Positions 26,632 to 34,824 of a DNA stretch of 64,000 bases are shown here, piece after piece (the first letter of the stretch is position 1; every line of letters starts with the position of its first letter). Location: positions 1-64,000 of the forward strand of contig NZ_BARG01000024.1 of the NCBI RefSeq assembly GCF_000376565.1. The letters are read 5' to 3'. Below the pieces are notes generated by a model. It was not told where the DNA came from and ran no database searches. It saw only the letters and a program-made list of their open reading frames with translations. The position numbers and the translations under genes were made by a program. This stretch comes from Streptomyces hokutonensis (GTDB taxonomy: Bacteria > Actinomycetota > Actinomycetes > Streptomycetales > Streptomycetaceae).

Positions 26632-29418
26632 CTACGACGCGTCGAGCACCGTGCCGGTCAGCACCGGGCCGTTGGGCAGCGGGTCGCCGTTGTCGTCCAT
26701 GGCCCGGAAGAGCACGGACTCGGGCTGCTCGGTCACCTGGTCGGCGATGGTGGGCAGGCTGATCTCCGCACTGGACTGTCCCGCAGGGACGGTCGTCCAG
26801 AGAGCCAGGTTCGCTACCTTGGACAGGGGCCGCTCCGGGGCGGGCTCCTCTCCGGAGTTCTCGCGGAGCCACTGCGGGTCGACGTCGAGGGTGGACAACT
26901 CCGGCCCCGTGGTGACCGGTTGGACGGCGAACGCGGGGTTGATGTCCACGTCCGCGGGCGCCGACAGCGTCACCTTCCACTTGAGGGGCTGTCCCTCGGT
27001 GACCCGGTCGGCGACCGGGGTGACGGTGTACGTGGGCATCGGGTCGTCGTTCTCGGTGGTCACGCCGCCGTGATGGGCGCCGACCACCGCGCCGTGCACC
27101 GCCTTCACGAACAGGTCGTGCTGGGCGCCGTAGTCGAAGCGGGTGTTGCCCTTCACCTCGACCGACACGTCGAGGTCGTGGCCGCCGGGCCGCACGGTCA
27201 CCAGGCGTGAGGTGTCCTGGCCGGTGGCCGGATCGCTGACGTAGATCCGTACCTGGCCGCTGCCCCGGCCGGACACCTGGACGGGTACGCGGTACGTCTT
27301 GACGCCCGAGTCCCCTTCCTTGACGGTGAGCCGGCCGATGTCGACGCGCGGGAGCGGGGCCGCGACGGCGGCCGGAGTGCCGGGGCGCCAGCCCCAGGCG
27401 TCCATCAGCCACGCCTGCCCGGAGCGCGAACGCGGGGTCAGGACAAGGGACTTGATGTGGCGCAGGTCGAGTCCGGAGCGGGTTGCGGCGGTGAGCGGTA
27501 CCCGGACCTCGCGCGCCCAGTATGAGGCGGTGCGCCCGGTGCCGGGCAGGCCGTCGACGCGGACCCGGCCGAGGGTCGCGCGGTGGCCGGAGGCGTCGGT
27601 GAGGGAGACGTCGAGCTGGGTGCCGGTGGTGTTGGGCGGAACGATCACCCGAAGTGCGAGGGACTTGGCACTGCTCAGGGAGACCGGCTTGGACGGACGC
27701 ACCGTCGTCGGCGAGCCGGCCGCGGACCAGCGCAGCGCGACGGCACGGCGGCCGATCTCCTTGCTGGTGTCCCACTGTGCGAAGTGCGGGGAGATGCCCT
27801 TGCTGCTGTCGCTCAGGCAGGCGGCGGCCGGGTCGGGATCCACGGCGGAGCACAACTTGGCGCCGGAGACGGCGACTTGACCGTCCGGCAGGAAGCCGGC
27901 GCCGCGGTTCGCGCCCACCGCGTGGGTGAGGACCCGCGCGGGATCCGCCGAGGGCGCCCGGCGGCCGGAGCCGTCGAGCAGCTCGCGCGCCCGGTCGTCA
28001 CCGGCGACGAACAGCCGGGCCGCGGTGGCGATGTAGGTGGAGCCGGCCTTGTGCTGCTGGTCGGCGGTCAGCCGGGTCGCGGTGCCCGGCGAGCACACCG
28101 CGTCCCGCTGGTCGGGGTCGTTGTAGAAGTCGTCCTCGGCGGGCGCCTGCGCCTGGCCCGGCGTCCACTCGGTGTTGAAGAAGTTGTGGTCGGCGCCCTC
28201 GACGTAGACCGCGCTGTGCAGCGCGGTGCCCCGGCTGACGCCGCGGGTACCGTCGACGTACACCTCGCCCTGGAGGTCGGAGACGTCACCGTCGCAGCCG
28301 GGCAGGATCGTCACGGACGGCACGTCGGCCACCGGGTTCTGGCCGAAGATCGTGGGGCCGATGAGGACGGTCCCGCGGATCTTCCAGCGCACCGGGCCGT
28401 GGTAGCCGTCCTGCGCGGCCGGCGGCGGGTAGAGGCTGTCCATCGCCGCCCGGTTGACGCCCTCGCCGCCTCGCGAGTGACCGATCAGCAGAACGCGGGA
28501 GAGGTCCGCCGGCGGCGCGTCGCGGACGACCGCCGGAGCGGTCCCCGGGTGGGCGGACCAGTCGGCCCAGTGGGCCAGGTGGAGCCGGATCAGCGACGAA
28601 CGGGCCTGCGCGCCGGCGTCCTCGGCCTCGGCGTCCTGGGCGTTGATGCCGTTCGCGGAGATCGACACCGTCACATAGCCCTGGGAGGCCAGGAGTTGCT
28701 GGTCGCGCAGATAACCCCGGTAGCTCGGCACGGACTTGGTGCCGGTCGGGCAGGGCCAGTCGCCGGTGATGTCCTCGGTGCCCGGCTTGTAGCAGGTGTA
28801 GTGCCGGCCGTGCAGGAACAGCGCGAGCGGCCGCTTGCCGGTGGCGCCCTTCGGCGCGACCACGACGGCCTTCATCTCGATCGGCGTGGAATACCCGGGC
28901 AGCCGGACCGAGTCGAGCGTGTACTCGCCGGTCGTCGTACGGTACGCACCCCGCTTGCCGGGATCGACGGCGGCGGGCGGGAGTTGAGCGGCGGGCCGGG
29001 CGACGGCCCCCGAACGGCCCGTGCCGGAACCGCTGGTGTCACCGGTGTCGTCCAACCGCCGTCCGCCGGCCACCACTTGAAGGTCCGTCAGTTTCCCGGG
29101 TGTGGCGGCGTCGAGGCCGAGCCGGAAGGTCCGTCCGTCCTTCGCCGGTCTCGGTACGCCGAGGAGCCGGCCACCGGCGTGGAACTCGACCCGGGCGTCC
29201 CCCATGGGCACCTGCCTGCCCGAGCGCCACACCAGCTGCTGCGCGGATCCCTTTCCGGTGATCCGCCAACCCGGTGGCAGAGTGCCGTCGTCGGCCGTCG
29301 CCGTGGTCGTGAACGGTCCGGTGTCCGAGGGCGGTACCGCCTGCGCGGACCCGGACACCCCACCCGCCACCGCGAGCACCGCCACGGCCGTGACCCATAT
29401 TCGCCGGGCACGGAACAA
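26632..29418 (-). CDS. Large secreted alpha/beta-hydrolase-like protein
   Basis: A 928-residue extracellular protein. The Sec signal peptide is WVTAVAVLAVAGGVSGSAQA. Residues 170-470 form an alpha/beta hydrolase core: LALFLHGRHYTCY as oxyanion region, LLIGHSRGGEGVNRAAM with the nucleophile Ser, and EGADHNFFNTEW with a candidate catalytic His. The C-terminal half is a set of beta-sandwich segments, with Calx-beta-like phrases such as VKEGDSGVKTYRVPVQVSG and DRVTEGQPLKWKVTLS. It may be an esterase or peptidase of the cell envelope; substrate unknown. Bases 29419-29627 upstream contain its promoter region and a GTGCAGACCG direct repeat. Confidence 0.85.
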   Translation of the reverse strand: MFRARRIWVTAVAVLAVAGGVSGSAQAVPPSDTGPFTTTATADDGTLPPGWRITGKGSAQQLVWRSGRQVPMGDARVEFHAGGRLLGVPRPAKDGRTFRLGLDAATPGKLTDLQVVAGGRRLDDTGDTSGSGTGRSGAVARPAAQLPPAAVDPGKRGAYRTTTGEYTLDSVRLPGYSTPIEMKAVVVAPKGATGKRPLALFLHGRHYTCYKPGTEDITGDWPCPTGTKSVPSYRGYLRDQQLLASQGYVTVSISANGINAQDAEAEDAGAQARSSLIRLHLAHWADWSAHPGTAPAVVRDAPPADLSRVLLIGHSRGGEGVNRAAMDSLYPPPAAQDGYHGPVRWKIRGTVLIGPTIFGQNPVADVPSVTILPGCDGDVSDLQGEVYVDGTRGVSRGTALHSAVYVEGADHNFFNTEWTPGQAQAPAEDDFYNDPDQRDAVCSPGTATRLTADQQHKAGSTYIATAARLFVAGDDRARELLDGSGRRAPSADPARVLTHAVGANRGAGFLPDGQVAVSGAKLCSAVDPDPAAACLSDSSKGISPHFAQWDTSKEIGRRAVALRWSAAGSPTTVRPSKPVSLSSAKSLALRVIVPPNTTGTQLDVSLTDASGHRATLGRVRVDGLPGTGRTASYWAREVRVPLTAATRSGLDLRHIKSLVLTPRSRSGQAWLMDAWGWRPGTPAAVAAPLPRVDIGRLTVKEGDSGVKTYRVPVQVSGRGSGQVRIYVSDPATGQDTSRLVTVRPGGHDLDVSVEVKGNTRFDYGAQHDLFVKAVHGAVVGAHHGGVTTENDDPMPTYTVTPVADRVTEGQPLKWKVTLSAPADVDINPAFAVQPVTTGPELSTLDVDPQWLRENSGEEPAPERPLSKVANLALWTTVPAGQSSAEISLPTIADQVTEQPESVLFRAMDDNGDPLPNGPVLTGTVLDAS

Positions 29419-29627
29419 TGTGTTCTCCTCCTCGAACCCCAGACGCGGGCGTCCCGTCGGTCACGGGAGCCCCTCGCGCCCCGGAGGACGGGAAGCGGCG
29501 GCTGTGGGTTGCCTGTGGAGGAGGATTCGGCCGATCTTCGGCGGCCGGGCCCGAACTCGGCCGTGCGGCACGGCCGTTCAGGAACCCTGTGCAGACCGGT
29601 GCAGACCGGTGCCGGCCAGGCTGGCGG

Positions 29628-30041
29628 TCAGTGCCAGGCGCGGTACGGCTCGTCCAGGAGCTGGAAGACCGGTTCGCCCCGCACCGGGTCCTTGGCCGTG
29701 GACAGCCGGACGCGGTCGCCGCTGTGGATGCCGAGGGGATGACCGATGACCCGGCCGCGCACCACGAATCCCTCGGCCATCTCGATCAGCGACACATTGC
29801 GCGCGGCGGGGGTGTTGCGGTGCACGACCGTCGAGTGGCGCACCGTACCGGTGCCCTCGCTGCGCTCCGTGCGCAGGTCGCCGCCCTGGCAGACCGGGCA
29901 CAGGAGCCGGTGGTACATCGAGGTGCCGCACCAGGTGCAGCGCTGGAAGAGGATGGTGTCCCCGTCCGGGCCGTGCGGTTCGAGTACGCCCGCCGGGGAG
30001 CCGGCTGCCGGACGGGTCGCGAATCCTGAGTGGTGGTACAC
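29628..30041 (-). CDS. Zinc-ribbon/OB-fold protein (DUF35 type), orphan
   Basis: A 137-residue protein with a rubredoxin-like zinc ribbon (C-x2-C-x9-C-x2-C in RCTWCGTSMYHRLLCPVC) followed by an OB-fold (VSLIEMAEGFVVRGRVIG). DUF35 proteins normally act with a thiolase-like partner in acyl-CoA, steroid side-chain or acetoacetyl-CoA chemistry; no thiolase is nearby. The GTG at 30041 has AGGGAG eight bases upstream, better than the long extension. A perfect palindrome at 30141-30155, shared with the TetR promoter, places it under the neighbouring regulator. Confidence 0.85.
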   Translation of the reverse strand: MYHHSGFATRPAAGSPAGVLEPHGPDGDTILFQRCTWCGTSMYHRLLCPVCQGGDLRTERSEGTGTVRHSTVVHRNTPAARNVSLIEMAEGFVVRGRVIGHPLGIHSGDRVRLSTAKDPVRGEPVFQLLDEPYRAWH

Positions 30042-30140
30042 GCTGTCAACTCCCTGCGCTCGGCCGGAATCCCGCGTGCTCGGCCGAGCCGGGCACGCAC
30101 GTGCGCGGTTCACCGTGCCACCGTGCACGACCACAGCGTA

Positions 30141-30155
30141 TGGCACTCAGTGCCA
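30141..30155. promoter_or_regulatory. TetR operator, perfect palindrome TGGCACTCAGTGCCA
   Basis: A 15-bp perfect palindrome between the TetR stop (30192) and the DUF35 start (30041). Its first 13 bases recur upstream of the TetR gene at 30919, marking both as sites for the same dimer. Confidence 0.75.
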
Positions 30156-30191
30156 GGCGTAAAGATACTGCGTACCCTCGTCTTTTCCGGT

Positions 30192-30887
30192 TCAGTCGCG
30201 GCCGAGCGCGGACTCGATCTCCTGGACCACGCGCCACAGCGGTGCGTCACGCCGGGAGACGACCACCACGACGTCCTCGGGCTGTTGCTGCACCTGCACG
30301 GCGGCGGACGCCGGCGGATTCCCGAAGGCGGACTGCACGTACCCCAGGGCGTGGTCCACCTCGGTGGCCGCGTCGCGCTGCCCGTCCGAACGCAGCCAGG
30401 AACGCAGCGCGTTGTTGTGCGCGGCGACCACGGCGGCGGCGATCACATCGGCCTGGAGGGTGCCGTCGGGCCGCCCGGCGAACCGCCCGCGGAGATAGTC
30501 GGCGAGGGCGCGCTCGTAGCGCCACACCACCGACAGTTCGTACGCGCGCAGTCCCGGCACCTTCTTGGTGAGGCGGTAGCGCTGGACCGAGAACGTCGGG
30601 TTCTCGTTGTACATCCGCAGCACGAGCCGGGCCGCGTCGCAGACCCGCCCCACGGGTTCGTGCTCGTCGCCGCCGGACGCCAGGAACGCCGTCATGTCGG
30701 CGAGGCAGCGCTCGTGGTCGGGGAAGACCACGTCCTCCTTCGACGGGAAGTAGCGGAAGAACGAACGCCGTCCGACCCCGGCCAGTGCCACGATGTCGTC
30801 GATGGTGGTCTGTTCGTAGCCCCGCTCCAGGAACAGCTGGAAGGCGGCCGCGACCAGGGCGTCCCGCATGGGCGGCTTGGAGCTCAT
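30192..30887 (-). CDS. TetR-family transcriptional regulator
   Basis: A 231-residue regulator. The N-terminal helix-turn-helix is TIDDIVALAGVGRRSFFRYF followed by PSKEDVVF, a canonical TetR block. The C-terminal ligand domain carries LRMYNENPTFSVQRYRL. A TGGCACTCAGTGC element lies 32 bp before its ATG and a full TGGCACTCAGTGCCA palindrome after its stop, ahead of the DUF35 gene, so it probably represses itself and that gene. The ligand may be an acyl-CoA given the DUF35 partner, but this is inference. Confidence 0.9.
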   Translation of the reverse strand: MSSKPPMRDALVAAAFQLFLERGYEQTTIDDIVALAGVGRRSFFRYFPSKEDVVFPDHERCLADMTAFLASGGDEHEPVGRVCDAARLVLRMYNENPTFSVQRYRLTKKVPGLRAYELSVVWRYERALADYLRGRFAGRPDGTLQADVIAAAVVAAHNNALRSWLRSDGQRDAATEVDHALGYVQSAFGNPPASAAVQVQQQPEDVVVVVSRRDAPLWRVVQEIESALGRD

Positions 30888-30918
30888 GGACGGGAACGTA
30901 GCACCAGGCCGACACGGA

Positions 30919-30933
30919 TGGCACTCAGTGCGC
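30919..30933. promoter_or_regulatory. TetR operator, second copy
   Basis: TGGCACTCAGTGCGC, identical to the first 13 bases of the 30141 palindrome, 32 bp upstream of the TetR start codon. Autoregulatory site by inference. Confidence 0.65.
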
Positions 30934-31064
30934 CGCCAAGAGGGAACTGAGTCCCCTGAAGTCCACGACGGAGTGCGCCGGCCGATGCGGTCGAGACGAT
31001 CGAGACGGTCGATACGGTCCGAGGCATAGAGTGACGGCGACCGGCAGTGCCATCAGGGGGACCC

Positions 31065-32156
31065 ATGCGACTCCACGTCGACCAGCGCCATGAGCGGGTG
31101 CTCGAACTCGTCCGCGAGCGCGGCAGCCTGCGGGTCGCCGAACTCGCCGCGGAACTGGGCGTCTCCGCCGTCACCCTGCGGCGCGACGTGGAGACCCTGG
31201 CCGGCCAGGGCCGGGTGCGGCGACTGCACGGCGCGGTGGTGTGGCCGGGCGGGAGCGTCCTGGAGCCGCCGGTGCGGCGCGAGCCCGCCGAGGGCCCGGT
31301 GATCGGAATGATCGTGCCGACCACCGCCTCGATCTTCGCCGACATCGTGCGCGGCGCCCGCGAGGCCGTACGGGCCCGGGGCGGCCGGCTGGTCCTCGGG
31401 GTGTCCGGCTACGTCGACACGGAGGACGCCGTACAGGCCGGGCATCTGCTCGCGGGCGGCGCGCAGGGACTGCTCGTCGCGCCCAGCTGGTCCGGCGGTG
31501 TGCCCGTCGACGGCCAGGAGCGGTGGCTCGTGGACCGGGGCGTGCCCACCGTCCTGGTCGAACGCTCCGCCCCGCCCGGCAACCAGGCCGCCGCCCTCGA
31601 CCGGGTGCGCACCGACCGGGCCCACGGCGCCGCGGTCGCCGTCGGCCACTTCGCCGCCCTCGGCCACCGCAGGATCACCGCGGTGCTCCAGGAGGGCCCG
31701 CACGCCGCCCGGATCATCGAGGGCTACGGGTCGGCCGTACGCTCCCTCGGTCTCGAGGCCGCCCCGGGCGCCCCCTCGGTCCGCGAACACGGCGACTACG
31801 AGGCGAGCGTGGACTTCCTGGCCGACGCGGTGCGCCGACGCGGGGTCACCGCCGCCCTCGTGCACAGCGACGAGGACGCGATCGTGCTCGTGCCCCGGCT
31901 CCAGGCCCTCGGCATCCGCGTCCCCGACGACCTGGCGCTCATCGCCTACGACGACGAGGTCGCCCCGCTCGCCGACGTCCCGCTGACCGCCGTGGCCCCG
32001 CCGAAGCGGTCGGTGGGGGAGCTGGCCGCGAAGCTGCTGCTCGGCCGGCTCGCCGAGCGCGGGAACGGAGCGCGGCCGGCTCCGCGTCAACACGTGGAAC
32101 TCCTCCCCGAGTTGAGGATCCGCGCCTCCTGCGGAGGCGGACCGCCCACCCGGTGA
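31065..32156 (+). CDS. DeoR-type HTH / LacI-type effector hybrid regulator
   Basis: A 363-residue regulator. Residues 5-60 form a DeoR-like winged helix (RHERVLELVRERGSLRVAEL, then GVSAVTLRRDVETL and the GRVRRLHGAV wing). From about residue 80 a periplasmic-binding-protein-type sugar sensor of the LacI class follows (VIGMIVPTTASIFADIVRGA; HFAALGHRRITAVL; DDLALIAYDDEVAPL). It likely senses a carbohydrate. The ATG at 31065 is preceded by AGGGGG. An ATP-grasp gene lies 85 bp downstream on the same strand. Confidence 0.88.
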   Translation: MRLHVDQRHERVLELVRERGSLRVAELAAELGVSAVTLRRDVETLAGQGRVRRLHGAVVWPGGSVLEPPVRREPAEGPVIGMIVPTTASIFADIVRGAREAVRARGGRLVLGVSGYVDTEDAVQAGHLLAGGAQGLLVAPSWSGGVPVDGQERWLVDRGVPTVLVERSAPPGNQAAALDRVRTDRAHGAAVAVGHFAALGHRRITAVLQEGPHAARIIEGYGSAVRSLGLEAAPGAPSVREHGDYEASVDFLADAVRRRGVTAALVHSDEDAIVLVPRLQALGIRVPDDLALIAYDDEVAPLADVPLTAVAPPKRSVGELAAKLLLGRLAERGNGARPAPRQHVELLPELRIRASCGGGPPTR

Positions 32157-32241
32157 ACCCGGCACGACCGTTTTGATCATTACGCGCGAACGCTCTCCCC
32201 ACTCTCAGCCAACCCGACAACTTCAGCCAAGGAGAAACGGC

Positions 32242-33078
32242 ATGCCCTCCCCGCCTCCGGCCCGCCCCCGCATCCTGTACGTCACCGACCTGGCGTACCA
32301 GGCCCGCGGGCGCCGCTACTGCGACGAGGACATCGGCCTGACCTCCCGGCTGCGCGAGGACTTCGACCTGGCACTGTGTCATCCGCTGGACGCGGCCGGG
32401 CTGATGGACGCGTTCGACGCGGTCGTGGTCCGCAACAGCGGTCCCGTCCTCGGGTACCAGGCGGGGTACGACGCGTTCCGCGAGCGCGCGACCGAGGCCG
32501 GGGCCTGCGTCTACAACCAGCTGTCCGGCCGGGCGGACATGGCGGGCAAGCAGTACCTCCTCGACCTCAGTGCCGCCGGCTTCCCGGTCATCCCGACCGT
32601 CGACCGGATCGAGGACCTGGACCGGCTGCCGCGCACCGACCGGTACGTGGTCAAGCCCAAGCTCGGCGCCGACTCGATCGGTCTGCAGATCGTGCCGCCG
32701 GACCGCCTGCCGGCCCTCGCCGACGGCAGCGTCCTGGTCCAGCCGTGCGTCGACTTCTCGTACGAGGTGTCCTTCTACTTCGTCGACCACGACTTCCAGT
32801 ACGCGCTGTACGCCCCGGACACCGGGCAGCGCTGGCGGCTCGAGACGTACGAACCCACCGCCGCCGACCTGGAGTTCGCGCAGCGGTTCGTCGACTGGAA
32901 CACCGTCGATCACGGCATCCAGCGCGTCGACGCGTGCCGTGCCCCCGACGGTGAACTGCTGCTGGTCGAACTGGAGGACCTGAACCCCTACCTCTCCCTG
33001 GAGGTACTCGACGACACGCGCCGGGACGCGTTCGTCGCGGCGCTGAAGGCGTCCCTGCACCGGTTCGTCGGAGCGTGA
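32242..33078 (+). CDS. ATP-grasp-like protein
   Basis: A 278-residue soluble protein with a glutathione-synthetase-like ATP-grasp layout. A short N-terminal domain (ILYVTDLAYQARGRRYCDED) precedes the ATP-binding half with RYVVKPKLGADSIGLQIV (phosphate-loop lysine) and the metal/substrate end VELEDLNPYLSLEVLD. Such enzymes ligate a carboxylate to an amine with ATP; the substrates are unknown. AAGGAG lies eight bases before the ATG. It follows a sugar-responsive-type regulator, but no dedicated pathway is visible. Confidence 0.75.
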   Translation: MPSPPPARPRILYVTDLAYQARGRRYCDEDIGLTSRLREDFDLALCHPLDAAGLMDAFDAVVVRNSGPVLGYQAGYDAFRERATEAGACVYNQLSGRADMAGKQYLLDLSAAGFPVIPTVDRIEDLDRLPRTDRYVVKPKLGADSIGLQIVPPDRLPALADGSVLVQPCVDFSYEVSFYFVDHDFQYALYAPDTGQRWRLETYEPTAADLEFAQRFVDWNTVDHGIQRVDACRAPDGELLLVELEDLNPYLSLEVLDDTRRDAFVAALKASLHRFVGA

Positions 33079-33159
33079 CCTGAACTCCTGAGGCCGTGCG
33101 CGCGTATCTCTCCAGGGGAATGGCGGAGATCCGTGTGCGCGGAACGGAAGGAGAGCAGT

Positions 33160-33807
33160 GTGTCTACACCGCCCGAGCCGGGAGCCTCGTCCGGAGGCCC
33201 GGTCCTGGAACCCGCCCGTGTGCTGCGCCGCCGCCGCTCCGACAACCTCGCGGAGCTGATGCGGGACACCCGCCGGGACTCCTCCGTCTTCGAGTCGGTC
33301 CCGCTGCCCCGGCCGTTCTCCGGCTCCGACGACGAGACACAGGAACTGCCGCCCGTACGCGGGGACTTCCGCCCGGCACCGAGCGACAGCCCCTTCGGCC
33401 CCGGACTCCGCCGGGCCGCCATCACCATCGGTGTCAGCGCCGCCGCCCTGGTCGGCTTCGCCTGCGCCCTGCTGCTGCCCGGCAGAGGCGAGGCCAGCAC
33501 CGCGCAGCCCGTCACCACGCCCACCCCGGTGACCTCCGCGACCGCCACGGGCACCGCCGACCCCGACGGCGCCGGCACCCTCCGCGAGGGAGACAGCGGC
33601 CCCGAGGTGACGGAGCTCGAACAGCGGCTGCTGCGCATCCCCAACGTCTACGAGAACGGCTCCACCAACGGGCAGTTCGACGCGACCCTCAAGGAGGCCG
33701 TCGCCCGCTTCCAGCTCTGGTACGGCATCCGCGGCGACGAGAACGGCGTCTACGGCGACGACACCCGCAAGGACCTGGAGTCCCGCACGACACTCGACGG
33801 CCAGTAG
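33160..33807 (+). CDS. Membrane-anchored peptidoglycan-binding-domain protein
   Basis: A 215-residue protein with a long polar cytoplasmic N-terminus (about 85 residues), one membrane helix (AAITIGVSAAALVGFACALL), a Thr/Pro linker and a C-terminal peptidoglycan_binding_1 domain (LREGDSGPEVTELEQRLLRI, then LKEAVARFQLWYGIRGDENG). It is an envelope protein with no catalytic domain. The GTG at 33160 follows AAGGAG six bases away. Neighbours do not suggest a specific role. Confidence 0.85.
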   Translation: MSTPPEPGASSGGPVLEPARVLRRRRSDNLAELMRDTRRDSSVFESVPLPRPFSGSDDETQELPPVRGDFRPAPSDSPFGPGLRRAAITIGVSAAALVGFACALLLPGRGEASTAQPVTTPTPVTSATATGTADPDGAGTLREGDSGPEVTELEQRLLRIPNVYENGSTNGQFDATLKEAVARFQLWYGIRGDENGVYGDDTRKDLESRTTLDGQ

Positions 33808-33841
33808 ACCGGCGCTCCGGCCTGCGGCGCGGTCGGCCCGC

Positions 33842-33943
33842 TCAGTCGTCGTCGCGGTGTCGCCAGTACCAGAACGCGCCCACGACGAGAGCCAGCAGAA
33901 ACACTCCGGGCAGTACGAGGCCCGGAACACGGGAACCGCTCAT
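33842..33943 (-). CDS. Very small single-pass membrane protein
   Basis: A 33-residue frame: MSGSRVPGLVLPGVFLLALV, followed by VGAFWYWRHRDDD and stop. One membrane helix of about 17 residues is flanked by a charged tail, a common layout for streptomycete mini-proteins. An in-frame ATG two codons upstream (33949) is an alternative start; GAAGG lies a few bases before it. Support is compositional only. Confidence 0.42.
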   Translation of the reverse strand: MSGSRVPGLVLPGVFLLALVVGAFWYWRHRDDD

Positions 33944-34034
33944 TGGCATGGCCTTCGGGTCGCAGGGGGCGCGACGCCGTCGTCCAACGACGCCGCGCCG
34001 TCCATGATGAACGCCCGCGCTTTCGAGGCGCCGG

Positions 34035-34409
34035 TCAGCGTCCCGTGCTGTGCCCGACCAGTGCCTCGGTCACCGCGCGGACGCTGCGCGCGATGTGCTG
34101 CAGCTGGAGGAGCTCGGCGGCGTACAGCTTGATCGTGTGCTCGATGACCGACTCCGGCAGGCCGAGGCCGGGCAGGTCGGCGCGTGCGGTCTGCAGGGCG
34201 GTGCGGGCCACGCGGATCTCGTGCTGCACCTGGATCTGGGCGTGGCGGGCGAGCAGCACGGGGTGGCGGATGAACGCGGGGTAGCTGGCGTAGCGGGCCG
34301 GCACCAGCTCGCGCAGCCACTTGGCGGCCGAGCGCTCCCAGTCGTAGCTGCCGGGCGTCTTGACCTGACAGGGCCAGTCCTGGCTGATGCGGGTGGTGGT
34401 GAGTTGCAT
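34035..34409 (-). CDS. Conserved hypothetical protein
   Basis: A 124-residue soluble helical protein (SAAKWLRELVPARYASYPAF, then RHAQIQVQHEIRVARTALQT and a Leu/Gln-rich end AAELLQLQHIARSVRAV). I do not recognise a family. It follows a 415-bp region that contains a promoter and a strong hairpin, implying a long 5' leader or a separate short transcript. Confidence 0.65.
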   Translation of the reverse strand: MQLTTTRISQDWPCQVKTPGSYDWERSAAKWLRELVPARYASYPAFIRHPVLLARHAQIQVQHEIRVARTALQTARADLPGLGLPESVIEHTIKLYAAELLQLQHIARSVRAVTEALVGHSTGR

Positions 34410-34458
34410 GTCATCGCTTCCCGGTGTGCGGCGTCGCGGGGGGTGGTTCGACGGTGTG

Positions 34459-34494
34459 GGGCGGCCCCGGTCTAGGGGATGACCGGGGCCGCCC
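34459..34494. terminator. Strong hairpin, probable terminator
   Basis: GGGCGGCCCCGGT (34459-34471) pairs perfectly with ACCGGGGCCGCCC (34482-34494) around a 10-base loop. It would end transcripts coming from the RpiR gene or act within the leader of the 124-residue protein gene. Confidence 0.65.
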
Positions 34495-34751
34495 TGGGCG
34501 CTCGCGCAGGCGATGCCCGACCGAACACCCCTGGCGCCGACGCGGGTAGGAGACGGCGGCTGGGGGTGTCCGTGCAGGAGCCCCGGAGGACAGGTGTCGC
34601 CGGCGCGGCAGGTGGAGCGGCGTGCGCATGGGCGGACCGGTGCTTTCTCGGGGCGGGTGCGAGCGCTGGGCTCACGGGTGCGGAACGGGGTCCGGAGTGG
34701 GCCGGACGCGATCCGTGAGCAGTATTTATATATGCCGTCCGCTTTGCAAGA

Positions 34752-34771
34752 CGTATGAAAACATTCATGCG
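34752..34771. promoter_or_regulatory. Inverted repeat CGTATGAA-N4-TTCATGCG
   Basis: Eight-base arms with one mismatch, directly upstream of a minus-strand TTGCAA -35-like box. The left arm CGTATGAAA recurs in the palindrome at 39641-39658. RpiR proteins often bind TGAAA/TTTCA-like sites, so the nearby RpiR regulator is a candidate binder; this is inference. Confidence 0.4.
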
Positions 34772-34824
34772 TGAAATGGGTGTAATCGTCCGGTTCTGAA
34801 GTGATCCGAGGGGGGAGTGGCGGG

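Larger units (their letters stand above)
34410..34824. other. Intergenic region: AT-rich promoter, palindrome and hairpin
   Basis: No convincing gene. It holds a strong hairpin at 34459-34494 and, on the minus strand, a promoter-like TTGCAA-17-AATACT (34749 down to 34721) beside an inverted repeat at 34752-34771. The stretch 34719-34790 is markedly more AT-rich than its surroundings. Reading frames here are Pro/Arg-rich shadows. Confidence 0.6.

Noticed and set aside
29622..29636. TGGCGGTCAGTGCCA as a third TetR operator
   Set aside because: It matches 13 of 15 positions but coincides with the DUF35 stop codon and 3' coding end, not with a promoter.
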